From: Candidatus Hydrogenedentota bacterium
Lineage (GTDB): Bacteria; Hydrogenedentota; Hydrogenedentia; Hydrogenedentales; SLHB01
Assembly: GCA_007130675.1 (NCBI GenBank)
Contig: SLSB01000271.1
Location: forward strand, 1 to 5,559
Direction: 5' to 3'
DNA: 5,559 nt
Positions 1 to 5,507 of the stretch are shown in pieces (the first letter of the stretch is position 1; every line of letters starts with the position of its first letter). The notes under the pieces are model-generated. The model was not told where the DNA came from, searched no databases, and was given only the letters and a program-made list of their open reading frames with translations. The position numbers and the translations under genes are program-made.

Positions 1-528
1 ATTACGGATGACTGGGGCGAGACGTGGTCGTTCAGCGAGCCGATCGTGGGCGGCGGCAACATCCAGCCCAGTTTCGCGCAACGCAGAGACGGCACCATCG
101 TAACGTACATGCGCGATAACGGCCCGCCCCCGAAACGGATCATGATGTCCGAGTCGCGCGACCGCGGCGAGACCTGGAGCGTGGTCGAAGATCATCCCTA
201 TCTCAAAAACCCGGGCGCGGGCGTTGATATCATGGACATGAGCGACGGCGACTGGGTGCTGATCTACAACGATACCGAACAAGGCCGCCACAGCCTCGCG
301 GTCTCGCTGTCGGATGACGAGGGCCGGACTTGGAAATGGACACGCCACATCGAGCTGTTCGAGGAAGGCCAGGGGGCGTTTCATTATCCATCGATTATCG
401 AGGGAAGCGACGGCAATCTTCACTGCACGTACAGCTATTTCGTGCGAAACGAAGATGGCACCCAAGGCAAATCGATCAAGTATGCGACCTTCAACAAGGC
501 CTGGATAAAGGCAGGCGATACGCAGTAA
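1..528 (+). CDS. BNR/Asp-box sialidase-like protein, C-terminal part (5' end cut by window)
   Basis: The frame is open from base 1 to the TAA at 526-528, giving the last 175 residues of a longer protein. Three Asp boxes of the form S/T-x-D-x-G-x-T-W are visible, at residues 2-9 (TDDWGETW), 52-59 (SRDRGETW) and 104-111 (SDDEGRTW). Their roughly 50-residue spacing is that of successive beta-propeller blades. Between them lie family-like segments: a QPSF...RRDGTIVTYMRDN stretch at 22-40, a WVLIYND strand at 85-91, and HYPSIIEGSDGNLHCTYSY at 128-146. This pattern is typical of the BNR_2 exo-alpha-sialidase-like family, usually about 350-400 residues, so roughly half is missing, including any signal peptide. 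Members act on sialic acid or other glycans, usually outside the cytoplasm. Many annotated members are not proven sialidases, so the substrate is open. The fold assignment is firm and the specificity is not. Confidence 0.85.
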   Translation: MTDDWGETWSFSEPIVGGGNIQPSFAQRRDGTIVTYMRDNGPPPKRIMMSESRDRGETWSVVEDHPYLKNPGAGVDIMDMSDGDWVLIYNDTEQGRHSLAVSLSDDEGRTWKWTRHIELFEEGQGAFHYPSIIEGSDGNLHCTYSYFVRNEDGTQGKSIKYATFNKAWIKAGDTQ

Positions 529-554
529 AGAACCGCACAGATTGGCAGTAACCA

Positions 555-1496
555 ATGGTCGTCGAAATCCGTTCCGTCGTGAGCATTGACGCCCCGCGCG
601 AAGTCCGCAGGGTAACGCTGTGGGGGTTGGCGGCAAATCTCGGGCTTGCGGTGCTGAAGTTCGTTTTCGGACTGATGGCCGCGAGCCAGGCCCTCGTGGC
701 CGATGCCGTGCACAGCCTGTCCGACATGGCCACGGATTTTGCGGTGCTGATCGGCCTGCGCTACTGGACCGCTCCGGCCGATGAGGATCACCCCCATGGT
801 CACGGCCGCATCGAGACGCTCGTGAGCGCGTTTATCGGGCTGGTCCTGGCCGGTGTGGCGGCAGGGTTGATCCACCGCGCGCTTCTGACGCTTCACGCCG
901 GCACGGCGACGCGGCCCACGTGGCCGGCATTTGTTATCGCCGTGCTATCCATCGTGACGAAGGAATTTCTGTACCGCATCACGGTGCGGACCGGCGCGCG
1001 GGTGCGCTCATCGGCGGTATTGGCGAACGCTTGGCATCACCGCTCGGACGCGCTGAGTTCGGTGCCGGTAGCCGTCGCGGTGCTGGCGTCGCGGTTGCGT
1101 CCCGAATGGATTCTTCTCGACCCGCTCGCGGCCATTGTTGTTTCGGTGTTGCTGCTTCACGCAGCGTGGAAGATCACCTGGTCCGCGTTGCGGCTGCTGG
1201 TCGATGCCGGGGCGACGGAAGAAGAAACCGCCGCGTTGTCCAGCATCATCGAGCGGACCGAAGGGGTGAAATCGCTGCACGAGCTGCGCACCCGTCATAT
1301 CGGCTCGGGCCTGCAACTGGACGTGCACGTGTTGGTGGACCCGACGCTCAGCGTGGGCGAAGGCCACAGTATCGCGACCGACGTGAAACAGCGGCTGCTC
1401 AACGAAAACGCCGACGTGGCCGATGTGCTCGTGCACGTCGAGCCCTTCGAAGCGCCCTATTGGCGCGATGCAGGAACACACGACGCATCCGAGTAA
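555..1496 (+). CDS. Cation diffusion facilitator family transporter (probable Zn2+ exporter)
   Basis: This complete 313-residue protein has the usual CDF length. It predicts six membrane segments (about 22-42, 46-70, 88-112, 122-142, 155-180, 185-207) and a cytoplasmic C-terminal domain (about 215-300). The transport site is H53-x-x-x-D57 in helix 2 (HSLSD) and H161-x-x-x-D165 in helix 5 (HHRSD). The interface site corresponding to YiiP D68/H71/H75 appears as D76, H79 and H83 (DEDHPHGHG). In the C-terminal domain, H258, H271 (GHSIA) and H294 (VHVEP) sit at the usual metal positions. CDF proteins are inner-membrane dimers that export divalent metals in exchange for protons. A histidine in the helix 2 motif, instead of the DxxxD of bacterial Fe/Zn YiiP, is associated with Zn2+ preference, so Zn2+ is inferred. 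The ATG at 555 follows an in-frame TAA at 549-551. It lacks a clear Shine-Dalgarno, so a GTG at 579 is a weak alternative start. The 26-base gap to the sialidase gene allows co-transcription, but the functions look unrelated. Confidence 0.93.
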   Translation: MVVEIRSVVSIDAPREVRRVTLWGLAANLGLAVLKFVFGLMAASQALVADAVHSLSDMATDFAVLIGLRYWTAPADEDHPHGHGRIETLVSAFIGLVLAGVAAGLIHRALLTLHAGTATRPTWPAFVIAVLSIVTKEFLYRITVRTGARVRSSAVLANAWHHRSDALSSVPVAVAVLASRLRPEWILLDPLAAIVVSVLLLHAAWKITWSALRLLVDAGATEEETAALSSIIERTEGVKSLHELRTRHIGSGLQLDVHVLVDPTLSVGEGHSIATDVKQRLLNENADVADVLVHVEPFEAPYWRDAGTHDASE

Positions 1497-1502
1497 AAAA
1501 CG

Positions 1503-1530
1503 CCGCCCCCGCGCCTTGCGGAGCCGTGCG
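1503..1530. repeat. 28-bp direct repeat, copy 1
   Basis: These 28 bases are identical to 1962-1989. The unit begins CCGCCCCCGCGCC and ends GGAGCCGTGCG. Inside it, CCGC (1509-1512) can pair with GCGG (1518-1521) around a 5-base loop. This copy lies seven bases after the stop codon of the CDF gene. Flanking bases differ between copies (G before and A after here), so the match stops exactly at 28 bp. Confidence 0.9.
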
Positions 1531-1603
1531 AGCATCGATGCGGACTGAGTCACCGTTACGTGACGCCTGGGCCCTGATTACCGTCCGGCCTTCTGCGCCA
1601 ACG

Positions 1604-1620
1604 GCGAGGTAACGCATTGG
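1604..1620. repeat. Short motif shared with the second intergenic region
   Basis: GCGAGGTAACGCATTGG at this site is nearly identical to GCGAGGTACGCATTGG at 5343-5358, differing by one inserted A. Both lie in gene-free DNA. One such match could occur by chance in 5.5 kb, but the shared setting suggests pieces of related dispersed elements. Confidence 0.4.
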
Positions 1621-1730
1621 CCCATATCAACACCCTCCAGAACGCCAACGGCGCGAACACATGCCAGCCCAAGTGGAATTGAATAATGTGCCTGGCTTTC
1701 AGCCCGGGAAGATACTTGGCAATCGCTAGA

Positions 1731-1749
1731 CCCAGCCCTATTGGCTGGG
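1731..1749. repeat. Inverted repeat / hairpin in intergenic DNA
   Basis: CCCAGCC (1731-1737) and GGCTGGG (1743-1749) form a perfect 7-bp stem with the 5-base loop CTATT. No T-run follows on either strand, so it is not a standard intrinsic terminator. It more likely belongs to the structured repeat between the 28-bp units. Confidence 0.6.
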
Positions 1750-1763
1750 CTGGTATGTAACCG

Positions 1764-1786
1764 CGCCCTCGGCGCTCCAGAGGGCG
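1764..1786. repeat. Second inverted repeat / hairpin in intergenic DNA
   Basis: CGCCCTC (1764-1770) pairs perfectly with GAGGGCG (1780-1786) around a 9-base loop. It lies only 14 bases after the preceding hairpin, which suggests one two-stem structured unit. TCTT follows but there is no real T-tract, so a terminator role is weak. Confidence 0.5.
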
Positions 1787-1840
1787 TCTTCATGTCGCAG
1801 CGAGAACATTCGAGCCCCTGTCGTTCATTTTTTCTCACAC

Positions 1841-1849
1841 TGCTATATC
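1841..1849 (+). promoter_or_regulatory. Possible extended -10 promoter element upstream of the sugar ABC ATPase gene
   Basis: TGCTATATC fits the TGnTATAAT extended -10 pattern and lies in the AT-richest part of the intergenic region, just after CATTTTTTCTC. No good -35 hexamer lies 16-18 bases upstream, though extended -10 promoters can do without one. It would give a leader of about 180 bases that includes the second 28-bp repeat. This is a pattern match only. Confidence 0.25.
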
Positions 1850-1961
1850 CATCAAGAACCACTTGGGCCAAGGCACTCAGAAACTGTTTGTTTTCGTTGG
1901 GTGAAACTGACGCGAGAGCACTTGGGTCGTTAAATCAATAGTGCTTGCAGATGGGTTTCTT

Positions 1962-1989
1962 CCGCCCCCGCGCCTTGCGGAGCCGTGCG
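1962..1989. repeat. 28-bp direct repeat, copy 2
   Basis: This is an exact second copy of 1503-1530, in the same orientation and offset by 459 bases. It ends just before AAAAGGAG (1991-1998) and 48 bases before the ABC ATPase start. The flanking bases are T before and C after. The internal CCGC/GCGG stem falls at 1968-1980. Confidence 0.9.
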
Positions 1990-2025
1990 CAAAAGGAGTA
2001 GGCTACCTGTCGGAAACCCTGCGAT

Positions 2026-2029
2026 GGAG
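2026..2029 (+). promoter_or_regulatory. Shine-Dalgarno that decides the ABC ATPase start
   Basis: GGAG at 2026-2029 lies 8 bases before the ATG at 2038, the best spacing among three in-frame candidates. The GTG at 2029 overlaps it, and the ATG at 2032 is only 2 bases away. The stronger-looking AAGGAG at 1993-1998 has no start codon at a usable distance. Confidence 0.65.
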
Positions 2030-2037
2030 TGATGCCG

Positions 2038-3543
2038 ATGAGCGAATATGTGCTGGAGATGAAGGACATCGTTAAGCGCTACCCCGGCGTGTTGGCGGTG
2101 GACCACGGGCAGTTGACCTTGCGCCCCGGCGAGGTGCATTGCCTGGTGGGCGAAAACGGGGCGGGCAAATCGACCTTGATGAAGGTGCTCGCGGGGGCGA
2201 TTCCGATGGATTCCGGCGAGATTCTCCTTTCGGGCGAGCCGGTCGCCATCACGTCGCCGCACCACGCCCAACAGCTCGGCATCAGCATGATCTATCAGGA
2301 GTTCAACCTGAGTCCGTTCCTCAGCGTGGCCGAGAATATCTTCCTGGGCCGCGAACCGCGCTTAGGCAAGACCCCGTTCATTAATTGGTCGAAGATGTAT
2401 CAGGACGCCCGCGACCTGCTCGGCCGGGTGCGCACCCGCCTTGATGTACGCAAACCCGTCAACGAGTGCAGCGTGGCCCAGCAGCAAATCGTCGAGATCG
2501 CCAAGGCCCTGTCGTTTCGCGCGAAGGTCATCGTGATGGACGAGCCGTCCGCAACCTTGACCGAACACGAGCTCAAAGCGCTGTTCGACCTGATTCGCGG
2601 ACTGAAAGAAGAGGGCATCGGCATGGTCTACATCTCGCACCGTCTCGAGGAAATCTTTGAGATCGGCGACCGGGTCACGGTCATGCGCGACGGCCAGTAC
2701 ATCGGCACGAAGCCCGTGAGCGAGGTGCGCCGCGAGAATATCATCCACATGATGGTCGGCCGTGAACTCAAAGACGAGTTTCCCAAGGAGCACTTCGATC
2801 AGGGCGACGAGGTGCTGCGCGCCGAAGGCCTGAGCATAAGCGGGGCCTTCCAAGATGTCAGCTTGAGCCTTCACAAAGGCGAGATCGTGGGGCTGACGGG
2901 GCTGGTGGGCGCCGGGCGGACCGAGGTCGCGCGCGCGATCTTCGGCGCCGACAAGATCGAGGCCGGCCAGATCTATCTCGACGGCAAGCCCGTCACCGTC
3001 ACATCCCCTCAGGATGCGATCCGCCAGGGCATCGGGCTCCTTACCGAAGACCGGAAAAGCCAGGGGCTGGTGCTGGGGATGACCGTTCGCGAAAACACCA
3101 CGATGGCCAACCTGAAAGAGTTGGTCAAGTTCATCTTCGTCGATCGCGGCCGCGAGCGGAAGGTCACCATGAAATATGTCGACGACCTGCGCATCAAGAC
3201 CCCGACCGTCGAGCAGACGACGCAAAACCTCAGCGGCGGCAACCAGCAGAAGGTCGTCTTGGCCAAATGGCTGTTCACCGGCTGCCGGGTGCTCATCTTC
3301 GACGAACCCACCCGCGGCATCGACGTCGGCGCCAAGGTCGAGATCTACAAGCTGATGAACGAACTGGTGCGCAACGGCGTCTGCATCCTCATGATCTCGA
3401 GCGAACTGCCCGAAGTGCTGGGCATGTGCGACCGGATTCTCGTCATGCACGAGGGTCGGCTGGCGGGCGAGTTGCCGCGCGCCGAAGCCGATCAGGAACG
3501 CATCATGCGCCTCGCCACCGGCGAGACACTCGCCACAGCCTAG
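2038..3543 (+). CDS. Sugar ABC transporter ATP-binding protein, RbsA/MglA/XylG type (CUT2)
   Basis: This complete 501-residue protein has the normal length for the two-domain ATPases that energise import of monosaccharides such as ribose, galactose or xylose. NBD1 has Walker A G38-ENGAGKST-T46, Q-loop Q87 (IYQEF), a signature written CSVAQQQ at 144-150, Walker B VIVMDEP (164-170) with catalytic E169, and H-loop H201. NBD2 has the degenerate Walker A GLVGAGRTE (288-296, R294 replacing lysine), LSGGNQQK (398-405), Walker B VLIFDEPTRGIDVG (418-431), and ISSE (453-456) in place of the H-loop histidine. These NBD2 departures are normal for this family, as is the LTEDRKSQGL segment (335-344). C144 in place of the usual leucine in signature 1 is mildly unusual. 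The protein would sit on the cytoplasmic face with an RbsC-type permease and a binding protein. Neither is adjacent: the upstream neighbour is a metal exporter and the downstream one an unrelated anchored protein. The substrate cannot be told, so no gene symbol is given. Confidence 0.95.
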   Translation: MSEYVLEMKDIVKRYPGVLAVDHGQLTLRPGEVHCLVGENGAGKSTLMKVLAGAIPMDSGEILLSGEPVAITSPHHAQQLGISMIYQEFNLSPFLSVAENIFLGREPRLGKTPFINWSKMYQDARDLLGRVRTRLDVRKPVNECSVAQQQIVEIAKALSFRAKVIVMDEPSATLTEHELKALFDLIRGLKEEGIGMVYISHRLEEIFEIGDRVTVMRDGQYIGTKPVSEVRRENIIHMMVGRELKDEFPKEHFDQGDEVLRAEGLSISGAFQDVSLSLHKGEIVGLTGLVGAGRTEVARAIFGADKIEAGQIYLDGKPVTVTSPQDAIRQGIGLLTEDRKSQGLVLGMTVRENTTMANLKELVKFIFVDRGRERKVTMKYVDDLRIKTPTVEQTTQNLSGGNQQKVVLAKWLFTGCRVLIFDEPTRGIDVGAKVEIYKLMNELVRNGVCILMISSELPEVLGMCDRILVMHEGRLAGELPRAEADQERIMRLATGETLATA

Positions 3544-3568
3544 CGCACAACAGGACCGCCCGTTCGGC

Positions 3569-3576
3569 AAGGGGGG
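3569..3576 (+). promoter_or_regulatory. Ribosome binding site for the 516-residue gene
   Basis: AAGGGGGG lies 5 bases before the ATG at 3582, which supports that start. The same frame is open back to 3267 inside the ABC ATPase gene, but that part is an overlap artefact. A nearer ATG at 3577 is in another frame and sits directly on the purine run. Confidence 0.65.
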
Positions 3577-3581
3577 ATGAC

Positions 3582-5132
3582 ATGCAGCAGCTTCTGGTGG
3601 CCGTGGCTGCACTTCTTGCCGGGTCGGGCCTTGTCTTTGCCGCATACCGGGTGTCTCTCGCACGGAAACTCCGCCGGATATGTGCAGACATCAAAGCCCA
3701 GGGATTTCCGCTTACTCTCGAGGAACTCGATGCGTGGCACGAACGCCCGCCAGAGGCCGAAAACGCCGCTGTCCCGCTTCTTGAAGCGCGTGAGATGCTC
3801 ATTCCAGAAGAAGAACGCGCTCATTGGGAGAGTTTGGACAAAAGCTTGGGTGCGCCGTCCGAATGGCTCCGTCCTTCAATCGAGTTGCCGGACTGTGTGG
3901 CCGCCAAGCTGCCGCCGTTGGGAGAGGCGTTGTCGCGGACACGGAGAAACCAGCTGGCCCAATATCTCTACACGCAAAGAGCCGTGCTCGAGCTTCTGTG
4001 TACCGCCGCCGCACGGCCCCGGTTCCGCTCGACCGTAGATTTCACGCAATGGCCGGGCAGTTGCTCAATCGATGAACTTGAAGCCATACACGAAGGCGCC
4101 GTCCTGCTTACCCGGCGCGCTGCTCTTGATGCGAATGGCCGGCGTTCTGAAGACGCCGCAGAAAACCTGCTGGCTGCCCTGGGTCTTTCCGGACTCCTTG
4201 CCCAAGAGCCGACGCTCATAGCGCAAATCTCCCGGGGTACGGCCCTCAACGACTGCCTGGATGCTCTCGAATGGTGTCTGAATGCACATCCCTTTCCGGA
4301 AGCCTGTTTGGCCTCGCTTCAGAAGGCTCTCGAAGAAGCCGAGAACACACGGGCCATGGGGCGCGCCTTTGCAGGTGAACGCTGTCTCATCCGCGGCGGT
4401 CCCGAGGAAGAATATACCTTCGAATTCGAACTTGGGCCTGATTCTGAGAGCGCAAAGCTCTCGGATATGCTGAAGGAACATCGCGCCACGTTGATTGAAG
4501 ACAGGGATATTTTCGAGAGCGGTGGCATCAATGTCGATGAAGAGTTGGTTACTTTGGAGAAGCAGATAATCGAGGCCGAAGAACGGGAGCGCTCCTACGA
4601 GGAATACCTGACGGAATACGAAAGCAACAAGGAGGAACTTATAGAAGATATCGTAGGGAATGCGCTCACGCTTAGTCCCAAACAGGGTGTTCGCGAGGAA
4701 TTGCGCTGGCTTACTCTGACCCGCGACATCATTGAGCTCGCCGAAAGACCGCTCGATGACTTGATCGAAGCGTTTCGTAGATTCACGGAAACTCGCATGC
4801 TTCCCTCAAGACACGCGGGTTCGGTGTCCGAGCTGCCATTTGATCTGAATTGCGTTTTCGTCGATTTCTGCACTCGCACGCGGGCACGCGCGGCCCGTGT
4901 GGCCATCGCCGCCGAACGGTTCAAACAGAAACACGGTGAGTATCCGGAGTCCCTCGAGTGTCTCTGTCCTGAATACCTCGATGCCGTTCCGGCCGACCCC
5001 TTTCGCGCAGCCGAGCCCCTCAGCTACGCCCGGACCAGCCAGGGTCATATCCGCGTCTGGAGCAGGGGTCCTTCCACCGACGACGAGCAGAAATGGGGCC
5101 AGATCCCCGAAATCCAGTTCCGCGTGGGATAG
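3582..5132 (+). CDS. Membrane-anchored protein of unknown function with pseudopilin-like C-terminal segment
   Basis: This 516-residue protein has no family name I can give. A hydrophobic segment at residues 4-22 (LLVAVAALLAGSGLVFAAY) looks like an uncleaved membrane anchor. It is followed at once by basic residues (RVSLARKLRR, 23-32). The body (about 40-400) looks mostly helical and is rich in Glu and Leu, with a charged, probably coiled-coil stretch at 320-357. The C-terminal part resembles the tail of type II secretion-type pseudopilins. RVAIAAERFKQKHGEYPESL (439-458) continues into LDAVPADPF (466-474), then a SYAR strand and RVWSRGPSTDDE (491-502), which matches the usual Y-S-x-G-P-D-G-x-D-D ending. 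Such tails recur in large uncharacterised proteins of Planctomycetota-like bacteria; that is recalled knowledge, not a search. It lacks the pilin-type prepilin cleavage site. It follows the ABC ATPase by 38 bases and may share its transcript, but nothing shows a functional link. Confidence 0.85.
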   Translation: MQQLLVAVAALLAGSGLVFAAYRVSLARKLRRICADIKAQGFPLTLEELDAWHERPPEAENAAVPLLEAREMLIPEEERAHWESLDKSLGAPSEWLRPSIELPDCVAAKLPPLGEALSRTRRNQLAQYLYTQRAVLELLCTAAARPRFRSTVDFTQWPGSCSIDELEAIHEGAVLLTRRAALDANGRRSEDAAENLLAALGLSGLLAQEPTLIAQISRGTALNDCLDALEWCLNAHPFPEACLASLQKALEEAENTRAMGRAFAGERCLIRGGPEEEYTFEFELGPDSESAKLSDMLKEHRATLIEDRDIFESGGINVDEELVTLEKQIIEAEERERSYEEYLTEYESNKEELIEDIVGNALTLSPKQGVREELRWLTLTRDIIELAERPLDDLIEAFRRFTETRMLPSRHAGSVSELPFDLNCVFVDFCTRTRARAARVAIAAERFKQKHGEYPESLECLCPEYLDAVPADPFRAAEPLSYARTSQGHIRVWSRGPSTDDEQKWGQIPEIQFRVG

Positions 5133-5230
5133 ACGCCGAAGTCATCTGATAGCCCCGATGCGTGACGGTTCATCAGGATTCGCCCACATATCGGGTCCGG
5201 TTCTCCGTTGAGGCGCTTGGTTCAGCATGC

Positions 5231-5247
5231 GGCCGGAAAACACGGCC
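5231..5247 (+). terminator. Weak hairpin, possible terminator of the 516-residue gene
   Basis: GGCCG (5231-5235) pairs with CGGCC (5243-5247) around GAAAACA. Outer GCGG/CCGC pairing is possible with a bulge. Only CGCTTC follows, with no T-run, so intrinsic termination here is doubtful. Confidence 0.2.
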
Positions 5248-5292
5248 ATCCGCTTCAAAATCATTGCCGTCATTCAGCCGAAAGCAAAATCA

Positions 5293-5319
5293 TGTCAATT
5301 TTGTCCATCCTGTCAAGAA
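5293..5319. repeat. Three 9-nt units beginning TGTC
   Basis: TGTCAATTT, TGTCCATCC and TGTCAAGAA follow one another without gaps. On the other strand they give repeated GACA units (TTGACAGGATGGACA...). Similar GACAGGAT/ACAGGAT-type strings are familiar as scattered intergenic repeats in many environmental bacteria. Their role is unknown. Confidence 0.5.
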
Positions 5320-5342
5320 GTCTTTCCACAAATCGCGCCGTA

Positions 5343-5358
5343 GCGAGGTACGCATTGG
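5343..5358. repeat. Short motif shared with the first intergenic region
   Basis: GCGAGGTACGCATTGG matches 1604-1620 except for one missing A. It lies 19 bases before the 11-bp hairpin, and the two may form one dispersed element of about 60 bases. Confidence 0.4.
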
Positions 5359-5377
5359 AGACCTTCCGGTCGTGCGC

Positions 5378-5403
5378 GCGGCTCGGTCAGGAGACCGTGC
5401 CGC
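5378..5403. repeat. Strong 11-bp hairpin with 4-base loop
   Basis: GCGGCTCGGTC (5378-5388) pairs with GACCGTGCCGC (5393-5403) around AGGA, with a single T-T mismatch at 5383/5398. It is followed by AGCAGAGC, not a T-run, so it resembles a REP-like or structured-RNA hairpin more than a terminator. Confidence 0.6.
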
Positions 5404-5464
5404 AGCAGAGCAAATACAGGCCGATTCCTCGTCCTGGTGGAAACGCCGCCGGGATTGGGCCGTG

Positions 5465-5473
5465 TGCTACACT
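5465..5473 (+). promoter_or_regulatory. Probable extended -10 promoter for the gene at 5508
   Basis: TGCTACACT matches the TGnTATAAT extended -10 pattern with TACACT as the hexamer. Transcription would begin near 5480, leaving a leader of about 28 bases that contains the AAGGAGG site. There is no good -35 at the standard distance (GCCGCC at 5445-5450), which an extended -10 can tolerate. The layout of promoter, ribosome binding site and ATG is coherent. Confidence 0.5.
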
Positions 5474-5487
5474 CGTGGAATTCACGC

Positions 5488-5494
5488 AAGGAGG
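5488..5494 (+). promoter_or_regulatory. Strong Shine-Dalgarno for the gene at 5508
   Basis: AAGGAGG is a near-perfect anti-16S match. The 13-base spacing to the ATG is longer than the usual 5-9, but no nearer ATG or GTG opens a long frame. Confidence 0.6.
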
Positions 5495-5507
5495 ACGGCG
5501 ACAGACC

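Larger units (their letters stand above)
1531..1961. other. Gene-free segment between the two 28-bp repeats, probable noncoding dispersed repeat
   Basis: These 431 bases carry no convincing gene. The longest open frames are 66 codons (+, 1741-1941) and 97 codons (-, 1578-1871), with no ribosome binding site, recognisable domain or protein-like composition. The segment holds two perfect 7-bp hairpins (1731-1749 and 1764-1786). It also has an AT-richer tract at 1801-1920, where I count 57 G+C of 120, against clearly GC-rich flanking genes. The text around 1680-1790 resembles the hairpin-bearing intergenic repeats I associate with Planctomycetota-type genomes; this is an impression, not a search result. 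It could also contain a 5' leader or small RNA for the downstream ABC gene. Confidence 0.45.
5133..5507. other. Gene-free region with repeat-like elements and a downstream promoter
   Basis: These 375 bases hold no convincing gene. The only notable open frame is 73 codons on the - strand (5313-5534); it runs through a hairpin and into the next gene's start. From left to right I see an imperfect dyad CCCGAT (5154-5159)/ATCGGG (5190-5195), a small GGCCG/CGGCC hairpin (5231-5247), a 9-nt-periodic TGTC motif (5293-5319), a motif shared with the first intergenic region (5343-5358), a strong hairpin (5378-5403), and promoter and ribosome-binding signals for the gene at 5508. Confidence 0.6.

Noticed and set aside
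1578..1871. 97-codon - strand open frame in the first intergenic region
   Set aside because: It runs through both hairpins, lacks a ribosome binding site and has no protein-like pattern. It is better read as noncoding repeat DNA.
2024..2032. Tiny ATG-GAG-TGA leader open frame overlapping the ABC ATPase start region (TGATG)
   Set aside because: There is no ribosome binding site at a usable distance from the ATG at 2024, and its GGAG is explained as the signal for the ATG at 2038. It is most likely coincidence.
3267..3581. 105-codon upstream extension of the 516-residue gene
   Set aside because: The stretch overlaps the ABC ATPase coding region in another frame and is Arg/His-rich. The ATG at 3582 has a good ribosome binding site and begins a membrane anchor, so it is the better start.
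2362..3663. 433-codon open frame on the - strand opposite the ABC ATPase gene
   Set aside because: It lies antisense to a clearly identified ABC ATPase with every family motif. Its translation is His/Asp/Ala-rich with no domain, as expected for an antisense frame in GC-rich DNA.
5282..5316. Possible - strand promoter, TTGACA -35 within the TGTC repeat
   Set aside because: The TTGACA hexamer comes from the repeat, and 17 bases on there is only ATGATT as a -10. No gene on the - strand would be served.
5293..5319. CRISPR-like array
   Set aside because: Units are only 9 nt, contiguous and without spacers. The 28-bp pair at 1503 and 1962 is also too far apart (431 bp) to be repeat-spacer units, and no cas gene is present.
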